The translations under genes were made by a program, and so were the position numbers. From Diphasiastrum complanatum (Eukaryota; Streptophyta; Lycopodiopsida; Lycopodiales; Lycopodiaceae): a stretch of 64,000 nt of DNA. The stretch covers positions 23,990,357-24,054,356 of the forward strand of contig CM055113.1 of the NCBI GenBank assembly GCA_029204225.1, in the 5' to 3' direction. A model generated the notes under the pieces. That model had not been told where the DNA came from, ran no database searches, and saw only the letters and a list, made by a program, of their open reading frames with translations. Every line of letters starts with the position of its first letter. Position 1 is the stretch's first letter. This document shows positions 25,201 through 35,764 of this stretch, one piece after another.

Positions 25201-28200
25201 TCGAATACTTCTTCCACACCTCGAAGGAAGGGGAATTGCAATTACTATGGTGAATATGGACACTTTGCTTTTGAGTGCAGGAAGAAGCTTGCAGACCAAA
25301 AGAAGGGCACAAAGAAGCAAGGACGAAATGTTGTTGAGAGTGTTGCAAGAGAGGAGCAGAGTGACATAAGGCAAGCTGAGTTATTCTCTGTTGCATTGGC
25401 TTCACAAGCTACAACAGGTGGTTGGTACATTGACTCAGGTGCTTCAAAGCACATGCCCCCTCATAGGGATTGGTTTGATACCTTTGTGGGGATTAGTGAT
25501 GGACAAGAGGTGTGCCTAGGTGACAACTCAACACACAAGGTCAAGGGAAAGGGCACAGTACCTGTAAAGCTTCTATCAGGAGAAGTCAAAGTCATTAAGA
25601 ATGTCTTATATGTACTAGGACTTGCTAAAAATCTTCTTTCAGTAGGAGCTATCACTCAACAAAATATGAAAGTAGAATTTGATGCTACTTCTTGTCTTGT
25701 GTTGGACTTGAGTGATAATATGAAGGTTGTGGCCAAAGGATTGCAGGAAGATAATCTATACAGGTTATACACTTCTATCCCTAGTCAGCATGCTTATACA
25801 GCAAAAGGAAGGGATGTGGATAGGTTGTGGCATGAGAGGTATGGACATCTTGGCTACCAAAGCATGCAGGTGTTGAACCAACATCATATGGTGGAGGGGC
25901 TTCCAGTTGTTAAGCCAAGCTCTTCAGTTTGCGAGGCTTGCGCTATGGGAAAACAACAAAGACATAAGTTTCCCAAGGAAACCACCACCAGGGCAGCAGG
26001 CATACTTGACTTGATACATTCAGATTTGTGGGGGCCAACCCAAACAAAATCTGCAGGGGGGGCATATTACTTTATGACCTTTATTGATGACTTCTCACGC
26101 AAGATTTGGATTTATTTCTTGAAGTTAAAATCTGAAGCATTCAAGTACTTCCTGCATTTCAAAGCTTTGGTAGAAGAACATTCAGTAAAGAAGATAAAGA
26201 TGCTCAGGTCAGACGGTGGTGGAGAGTTCATTAAGACAGAATTTGTGGAATTCTACAAAGCCAATGGGATCAAAAGGCAGCTTACAGCTGCTCATACCCC
26301 TCAGCAAAACGGCGTAGCAGAGAGAAAGAACCGAACTATTGTGGAGTGTGCAAGGTGCATGCTCAAGGCAAAGGGGTTGCCCAACTCTTTTTGGGGCGAG
26401 GCAATGCACACAACAGTGTTTCTGTTGAATAGAAGTCCAACAAAAGCTGTGGAAGGCAAGACTCTAGAAGAGGCATTTAGCGGCATTAAGCCCAAGGTAG
26501 GCGCTTTGCGAGTGTTTGGTTGTACAACCTATGCCCATATTCCCAAGGATAACAAGAAGAAGCTGGATGCAAAATCAGCAAAGAGTATTTTCTTGGGATA
26601 CAGTGAAGAAAGCAAAGCTTACAGTCTTTACGATCTTACTAGCAAGAAAAGGATCATAAGTCGAGATGTGATCTTTGAAGAAGATCAAACGCCTCCTATA
26701 GAGGAACTTGAGATGGAGGATGGTACAAGTGAATTTGTGCCAATACTTGATGACCCACATCCATATATTGGGGAGCCTCAGGATGATCATATGAGTGATC
26801 AAGAGGAAGAATCCGAGGAGGCTAGGAAGCGGAAGGAAAGGGGCAAATCTGTTGAGTCCTATTCACCGTCTTCATCACCAACTGCAAGGAAGAAGTTTCC
26901 CAAGTGGTATTGGCAAACTGTGCAGGATGGTTTGATATTGGATGAGGGAGAGAGCAGCAATCCAGGGGCAAGGAGGTCTCAAAGGCAAGCCCAGCAGCAT
27001 GAACACCAGGAGACAAACTATGCACTTATGACTACTATTTTGGATTCACAAGATCCACATACATTCGTTGAGGCAGCAGATGAGAAGGTATGGCAACATG
27101 CTATGCAAGAGGAGTACGACTCCATTCTCAAGAATGATACATGGGATTTGGTGAAGTTACCAAAAGAGCGTCCTATTGGCTGTAAGTGGGTCTACAGGAC
27201 CAAATACAAATATGATGGGAGCATCGATAAGCATAAGGCAAGGCTGGTTGCTAAAGGCTATGCACAGAAGGAGGGCTTGGACTATGATGAGACGGTTGCA
27301 CCGGTAGCTAAGATGACGTCTATCAGGTTGGTTTTAGCATTGGCTGCATTTTTTGGTTGGGAGGTCCATCAAATGGACGTGAAGAGTGCTTTTCTTAATG
27401 GACAGTTGGCTGAAGAAGTCTACATGGAACAACCACAAGGTTTGAGGCTAAGGGCAAGGAAAGTATGGTATGCAGGCTTAAGAAGGCCTTATATGGTTTG
27501 AAGCAGGCACCCAGGGCCTGGTATAGTCGTATTGACGACTATTTTGCCAAGGAGCAATTCATAAAGAGTCAGTCGGATTGCAACCTGTTCGTGAAGGAGG
27601 AAGATGGGAACATTGTTTTGATAGTTCTCTATGTGGATGACTTGGTCATCACGGGTAACAATGGGCAGCTTTTTGAAAAGGTGAAGGCTCATTTATCAAA
27701 TGAGTTCGAGATGAAGGATTTGGGCTTAATCCACTATTGTCTTGGTTTGGAGGTTTGGAAAAAGGAAAACTGTGTGTTTATTTCCCAAGCCAACTATGCA
27801 TGTGAAGTCTTGAATAGGTTCAACATGCAGGATTGCAAACCCGTTTCCACGCCCATTGATACCAGCAGTAAGCCATCCAGAGATGATGGCACTCCTTTTG
27901 TGGACGAGACTCTTTATAGGCAGCTTGTGGGTAGCCTGATTTATCTCACCACTACGAGACCAGACATTTCCTATGCGGTTGGTGTAGCAAGCCAGTTCAT
28001 GAGTTCTCCAACTGAAGCACATTGGAAAGCAGCCAAGAGGGTTTTGAGGTATGTCAAAGGGACAACCTGCTATGGGATTGAGTACACAGATGACGGAAAG
28101 CTTCAGCTTGGAGGCTTTACTGATTCGGATTGGGCAGGTGATAGGGATGATCGAAAGTCGACCACAGGGCTTCGGCAAAAGCTACCTGCGAGGCAATATG

Positions 28201-31200
28201 GCTCAGGAGACTTCTTGGGGAGGTGCAGATTCAACAGGATGGTCCTACTATCCTTCAGTGTGACAGCCAGAGTTGCATCCAGCTTGCTAAAAATCCCGTG
28301 TACCATGCTTGTACGAAGCATATTGAGGTGGATCAACACTTCTTACGAGAGAAGATACAAAGCGGAGAAATTCAGCTCGAGTACTGTGATACCAACGAAC
28401 AAGCAGCAGATATCTTTACTAAGGCACTTAGTAGAGAAAAATTTGAAAAGTTTCGTAGCATGCTAGGTGTTGGTATGAACAAAATAGCCATTGAGGGGGG
28501 GTGTTGAAATAAATGCCTATTTTGCCCCTTAAGGCTTGTATACTTGTAACTTGTAAGTTGTGCATAAGACATGGGGGTAAAACATTTATGTACATAGTAC
28601 ACCCCACTTGTGCTAATTAGGCAAGTAAATCAAGTAGGTTAAGGACCCATGTGGGTTCTAGAGCTAGAATTAGCAAGACACCACCTCTATACATAACATG
28701 CTATATGCTATATGTAGCCCAAACTTTGGAGGGGTTTCCACGCCCTACTACACTTTGAATATTCATTCATGTTGTGTGAGCTTTGAAGTCCTCTCTCTCT
28801 TGCTTTTGTGTTCTACTCCATAGCTGGTTTTCTGAAGCTTTCATAGTGTGCTTACTATGCTGTTATGATACTCCATAGCTAGGCTTTGGAATTTGACATG
28901 GTCTTGCATAGTAACTGCTCATTATCGATGTAGTGATTTGACAGGAAATGGAACACCATTCCATAGGAAACTTTTAACCTTGATAGAATCCAAAGGCATT
29001 GTTGCCCCCAAACTGGACCACAGTGTACCCGAAACGTTCGGCAACCTACATAAATGAACTGTTTTTTAAAAAATGCTTTAATTTGATACCCATATTGCCC
29101 ACAAAAACATAATTTTTTTTTTTAGAAACACGTTTTCAGAAACGCAGTGCAACTATGGCACTATATATATTATTATATACATATATGTGTGTGTGTGTGT
29201 CATGCCCACGACTGATCTCGGATTGATTATCCCGCTAGAGGTCAGTAGGCCTACCTCAACCCTTAAGTTAATTATGATTATGAGGGGTTTGGGGCCCTCA
29301 TGTGCATATGGTCATAATTAATGAGGCCTAAACTCATGATGGTGGATTATTATGGGTCTATCAGTGAGTCATAGGGGAACTGGATGACGTGGCCAGTTAG
29401 GTTGCAGAGGTGTCCAGTGAGGTCCAGTCAGGTGTGCACTACTAGTGGTGCATGGGCCTTGGAGGGTATAAGTATACCCATTGGGCTCTCACTAGTGTAT
29501 GCTTGATTGTGTGATTTGTAGCTACATGCTGCTGGTGTGATTCCTCCTTCCCTTGTGATAGATTGATCCAACAAAAGCTTGCTGGGTGCTTCGCTTGCCT
29601 TTTTCTAAACTCTAAAGTCACGGTTTTTCGAGAGGATATCGATTGAACGGTATGTGCACTACCAAGGTTGCAATCAATTTGATAAAGCATGCTCTTGAAT
29701 AGTGATTTTGAAGGGATTTTTAATTCACTTGTAGCATTAAGTTTTTGCAGTTACTTTGGCCCTTGTTGCTTTTTGACAATAGGCAAAATTTCAGCCTCTT
29801 GTAAGCTGAAAATTCGTACCTTCAAAAAATCAAAATTCTTGAGTACTTAGTTGCAAAGCAGATGAATTTTTTTTTTTTGGCTATGGTAGAGGAGGGAATG
29901 CTGATTTTATTTGGAGCAAGCTTCTTGAAGTTCACTTTCAGAATTGTCAATGTAATTGATGGTTTCCGGTTTGTTAGTGGGTGGGGCTTTTCCATTGTAG
30001 GAAATATTTCCAGCACCGTTTTGCTTCAATTTTTTGGCTAATTAGCGGCAATAAATCCAGTTTGCATCACTGTTTTTTTATCAAATCGTAGCGTGATGTT
30101 TTGAAGCTAAAGAAAACAATATGCTTTCGTGTCAAAAAGAATAATCTGTTTTCTGTTATTGTCAGAAAACTGCTGATTCTTAACCATAAGTTAAAGCATA
30201 CCTTTTTAAAATAGCCATAGCTTCTTCTTTGCAAAGGTTTTATTCTTGTTTGCAAAAGTTCTTTGAAAGCTTGATTCTGCTTTTGAGTTGAAGCACGATT
30301 TTTGTTTCAAGTGTGTGAAAGCTGATGGAATCTGCTTTCTTCCAGCTTAACTTTGCAAGAAACAGGAACAAAACAAATCATAATCTACGATAGTGGGTAG
30401 AACTAAACAATCTATACTGTTTCAAGCTAGTTGTCCCTTTTTATGAAGGGTTTGAACTTAAAGGCAAGATTGAAACATAGAATAAGATTCAGCTGATATT
30501 CTTCCACAGATTTTGTAGATATTGATATCTCCAAGCAAAAGGTGGCTAATGTTGCGCCCTCCACGTGTGCTGCAGATGCGTGCTCCACTCGTGCACGGAC
30601 CCCTGAAGAAAGCCATCTCTCTCTCTCTCTCTCTGATTGGCAGTCCTGTTCCTCGCGGCCAGTCTGTTCGTGGCCTGAGGGAGAGGCCCGAGGGACCCGT
30701 GGTGTTATGGAGGGAAATCGAGGGGGGGGGGGGTTTGAATTTAGATAGTGAATCATTCTAAATTCATTTGCATAGGGGGGGGGGGGGGGGGGTTGTGTGT
30801 GTTTGTGCATGGTGTTGTGTTGAGCGTTGCTTTTATTTTTTTTTCCTGGGCTTTTTTTAATGCCTCTCTAATAATATTGGTTCCGAAGTTCTAAAGGCAG
30901 TTATGCAATAGTTGATGGTGTTTTGGATTGATTATTGGTTTGCCAAAACGATAATTATACGTTTGTAAGGACATATCGGTTGTAAGCACGATATCTCTTA
31001 AAAATGACGTTTTTATGAAAACTGCTTGGAAAAGCCTTATAATTCCTTGTACAAATTTTCTAATTAAGGAAAAATTATTAGTTTTCCTACGCATTTTGGC
31101 AAGACGTAGAAGTTCCCATAAATGGAGATGTGTTTCCACTTTTCCCAATATTTGATCGCATCGTCCCACTTGGGAGACTCGATCATTTACTTTACACATT

Positions 31201-34200
31201 TAGTAAAGTCGATTTTTGGAACTTCACCAGGAATAATCACATGCAAAATCTATTCAACAAATTGCATTCGATTAACTGCCGTATGGGCCATCGGAGACTG
31301 GATATCTTTATCTACCAGTCTCTCAGTTTTTTGACCATGGTGCCATGGCCCCTTTGAAGCACCATTAGTGCTTCACGAAAGGGCAAGCCCATGCTAATGG
31401 CCCTGAAACCAGTAATTGTAAGCCAAAGGATAAGGGGGGGAAAAGCGTTTTTTGTAATTCAACGGGAAGCTATTGCTCACTAATAATAGCAAAAGACCAT
31501 GTAATGTTACGCCATATGTCGGTCTAAATCAAATTAGTTTGAAGAGTTGTAAGGCCCAATGGATGAACTCTGTCAAAAATTTGATTTGCATTAGAGGTAC
31601 TAATCAAGTGGTTGTATGATTTTAAGAACTGCAAAATTTGATAATAATCATTCAATCCAAAAAGCAAGGTTGAATAAAGGTCATAAACAATTTTTATTGC
31701 ACAATGAATTACATTCAACCCGCTAGTAGAGTAATTCTACTTGAAACTATATTAATCAAATTTGTTCTTAATTTAATTAGAGTTCTACTCAATTCTTTCC
31801 CATTAAACGTCTGTCACTCAAGGAATGGTAGGACGAGACCTACAATCCTTATCGTGATCGGAAGGATTAAGAAATGGGTAAAGAAAAACGTGAGTAGGAA
31901 TTTGTACTGCGTTGGATTCATGACGAAACTAGTCCATGTCTTGATTGATATGCACCTCTAAGAAAACTCGTCCAATTTCCGAGTAAAAGGAGGAGAAGAA
32001 GATGAAATGACAGTTATCTAGGAGAAACATCTATTGCATAGATTCTTGGAGGAATCTGTAATGTGGATAGATAAATGACCTGTTTTTAGAATAAGGATCG
32101 ATAGGATATGCTTGATTTTATGTGAATCTTCTAAGGACTATTTTTGGATGTCTAGTTAGAAGATGTAAGGGAAGGGAATTTAGAAACCATTCTTGTAGTA
32201 GAAGAGTTGCTATGGATGGCTATAATTCAAGATGCAATCCTAAGTTCTAGACCTTTCCTTTTGTGGCCTACTAAGCCTATATACAAATCCGATAAATTTG
32301 TATCAGGACTAGAGGGTTCTATTACAAGAAAAGGTTTGTTGAAATCTGTTCCTTGCGGGTGTATTCAACCTGATCTTAGAGTGAACTAGGATCCAGAAGT
32401 TGATGCACGGAATGAAATTCATGCTAACAATTTATTCTTTTGAAGTAATCTCCGGCTGAGATTTTCGTTACAAAATAGCGCTCTTTGAGAAATTTTCTCT
32501 CTTAGAGTCAACTGAGTTATAGGATTCTCAGTTAAAAATGTGTGCTAGTTACAGATGGGGTAAGATCTGTAGGAATATGCTATGTAGTGAATGTTTGTGA
32601 CATCATAAAATCTCTTGTCAAACTTTTTTATCCTGTGGGTCTACAAAGTATTACGTGAACTGGGTTTATTTGCATGCATAAACTAGTCGCTAAAATATAG
32701 GCATATTGATGAGAATTGTTGGAAGACAATTGCTCGCAAGTTAATAATGATTTCTCGATGAGAATCACTTATTGACCTAGAATGGATTTAGAATCAGATT
32801 GAAAGTGGTGTTTAAATTTGGATCCACACCTAAACATTCAAAATTTCTAAATTGGGTTCAACTAATTGGATTAGGAGCGTTACTTCTGAGTTAGTTGACT
32901 TTATATCACTAAGTGATATTGTAGTTTATTTGTATCGCTTATAAGTCAACCTTTACGAGTCTATAGTGCGATTTATTTTGCGAGTTTATGGGATAGACGT
33001 GAACTTTTGGCTTTAATTTTTTCCCGATTGGAAGAAGATGAAATACTATCCCGGAGATGTAGATGAGTTGGATGGGTTGTATAAGCCGAAAGTCTAAACT
33101 TCTCGTAAGGAAGTTCCGATGAATCTTAAGTTATTATTCTAGATAAAAACTTAAGAGTAATAGAATCTAGTCATATTCTAGATTGGAACCTAACTTTGGA
33201 ATGACACTTTGTGCCATGTCTAGAGTAAAGGAAATTTTGTGGATTACAATTCGTAGATAGGCATTGTAATAGTGGGTAATTAAAGTTCGAAGCTTTCCTT
33301 ATGGAAAGGATTTTTAGAACTACTCATATGTCTTCTAAGAATAGTACTATTTTCATTCTCTTATTGTCATGTATGGAATCTAGATCCGATGAGTTGTGAT
33401 TGACGAATCATAATTCGGATCATAGGATATACTTGATCATTAGGAGAGGGCAATGTTCGTGGTGAGGTTACCCCAGATAAATAAACAGAATGATGCAATT
33501 TGGGTAGTGATTGGCCATCTTACCAAATTGGCTACGTTTATTTGGGTAAAGACCAATGTGAAGGCATCTAATTTGGCTTAGCTTATGTGTCTATTTTAGG
33601 CTTTACGGATTATCAAGTGACATTGTGAGCGATCGCTATCAAAAGTTCATTGGTCACTTTTGGTTGACCGTGTTTGCTAAACTAGAGATGACATTGAGCT
33701 TTTCTGATCATCTCGAGACGAATGGAGAGACAAAGAGAACAAATTAGACGATGCAACAAATGCTTCGAGAATATGTTGCTAGTGTGTGAATTTAGTGGAC
33801 TGACGCGTGCCATGGTTCTTTTTCCAACAGGCCCTCTGCTAAGGAACATAGCACGACAGCTGGTCGCTTTTGAGTAGTGTTAGCTGAGGGAGGATGTGCT
33901 GAGGCTTGTGACATGATGGAGCATCCACAGTCGTAGCACAGGTGACTTGCAACGATTGGCCTAGAGAGTCCTTTCACAAGACTGTTCAGCATCCGCCTAC
34001 GAGCGGAATTGGAGCACCTAGGTCTTGTATCACACACAGAAGAGGAACATGCTATCCATTGAGCAGTGCAGGCGGTTGGTGTTTGTGAACACCAACAGCC
34101 GTATGCTGAGACACACGCACAGAGGGCCAGATGATCGAGGTGAGTCATTTTATTACCCCATGCTTCAGCTATTTTTTGACTAATTGAACTGCTTTCAGAA

Positions 34201-35299
34201 TATGCAATGAATTGCAAAATACCTATTTGACAACAATGTTTGTTTGTGGTTGTAGGTGAACCTTGACTCTTGCTTGGTGGACTCGGCAGCAACAACTCCT
34301 CAGACACCACCCACACAGGACGAGTTGGCTACAAAGAGTTTTACAGATAGGCAGAGGTTGACGCACGGGCTTTAAGGCGGCAGAGGAGGGCACATAGGGG
34401 GCGGCAGAGGGCTGAGGAGGGGGATGAGGAGGGCTTGGAGGGTGGAATTATGAGGAGGAGGAGGAGTGGGCTGAAGAGGGGGATATTGAGGAGGACGAGA
34501 TGGGGGTAGAGGCACAAGGGGATGACCTAGCTGATCTGTTGGTGGACCCTGATGTGGAGATAGAGGAGCAGCCAGCCATTCCCGCACGTACAAGATTACC
34601 AGCCGATTCGACCAGTCCAATTCGATTCGAACCAGTAGGCTGGTTCGAATTGGAAAATAGTTCAAACCCCGAATTGTTTTTTTTTCCGGTTCGAACCAGC
34701 TTCGAATGGTCCGAACGATTCAAACCGTGGTTCGAGGTTTGAATCGCGATTCGTGCAACTATGCACACGTAGGCCTGGAGGGCGACCTAGAGGTTCCGGG
34801 AGGGGGGGTAGCTGGGTTCACGTTTTGTAGACAGGAGCGGAGCATCGCAGGCAACTGCTGGCCAGGCATCATCACAGTGGGTAAGGCCATCCCAAAGTGT
34901 GGGATCACAGTCTCCTGACACACACGCGGGCATAAACAGAGGGGTGGGGGCAGCCAGAGGAGAAGAGAGAGGCAGAGGTAGGGACAGGGGGAGGACAAGC
35001 ACAGGCAGCAGAGCCAGAGCATGTAGCAGCAAAGCCAGAGTCTTGCCACGGTGTATGGTTCCCTCTGATTCATTTGTAGATCTTTGGGATCAACAGACTG
35101 GCACAAACTCGGAGGATTCTGATTACCATGACACCGATGAGTCTTAGTTGTATAGTTTTCATTATGTTCATCGAACATCATTGTACCCCATTTTGGTGCC
35201 ATGTGGCCCAATATTATATATTATGATGATCTCTTTGACACACGTGCCATGATTCAGTATGGTCCATATGGTTTCAGATCAGTTTTAAGGTTTATGGTT

Positions 35300-35352
<53 letters not shown>

Positions 35353-35367
35353 TTAAGGTTTATGGTT

Positions 35368-35409
<42 letters not shown>

Positions 35410-35525
35410 AACGTGTCTTTTCTCTTAGTATGGTTTCAGCCATGATTTGGTATTACTATGGTTCAGTATGATTCTGCAATGCGTCAGTATGGTTCCTTAT
35501 GGTTTAAGTTCTTTTTTTAGTGATC

Positions 35526-35584
<59 letters not shown>

Positions 35585-35705
35585 GGACGTGTCTTTTCTC
35601 TTTAGTACGGTTTCAGCCATGATTCAGTATTACTATGGTTCAGTATGATTCTGCAACACGTCAGTATGGTTCCTTATGGCTTCAGTTTGGTTTGTTGTGA
35701 TCTCA

Positions 35706-35764
<59 letters not shown>

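Larger units (their letters stand above)
23741..28898 (+). mobile_element. Copia LTR retrotransposon, young but defective
   Basis: The LTRs (23741-24137 and 28502-28898) are 397 bp each and differ at three positions by my reading, all transitions. The 5-bp target duplication TGGTC (23736-23740, 28899-28903) is perfect. The PBS TGGTATCAGAGC at 24138 matches initiator tRNA-Met, and a GAGGGGGGG polypurine tract precedes the 3' LTR. The internal region carries gag, protease, integrase, RT and RNase H in Copia order. Gag has a frameshift and a stop, pol has a frameshift, and RNase H is internally deleted, so it cannot move on its own proteins. It is nested in a MITE within AE7 intron 4. Confidence 0.95.
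23611..29157. mobile_element. hAT-like MITE (family A) split by the Copia insertion
   Basis: The left end CATAGTTGCAC (23611) and right end GTGCAACTATG (29157) are exact inverted repeats. Both lie beside arrays of GAAACGCGTTTC-type words. With the 5.16-kb Copia and its target duplication removed, the element is about 380 bp. Its right part (28980-29157) is repeated at 35850-36036. No 8-bp target duplication is evident. Confidence 0.6.

Noticed and set aside
32207-32389. Possible gypsy gag fragment
   Set aside because: No convincing motif; kept only as part of the degenerate gypsy interior.
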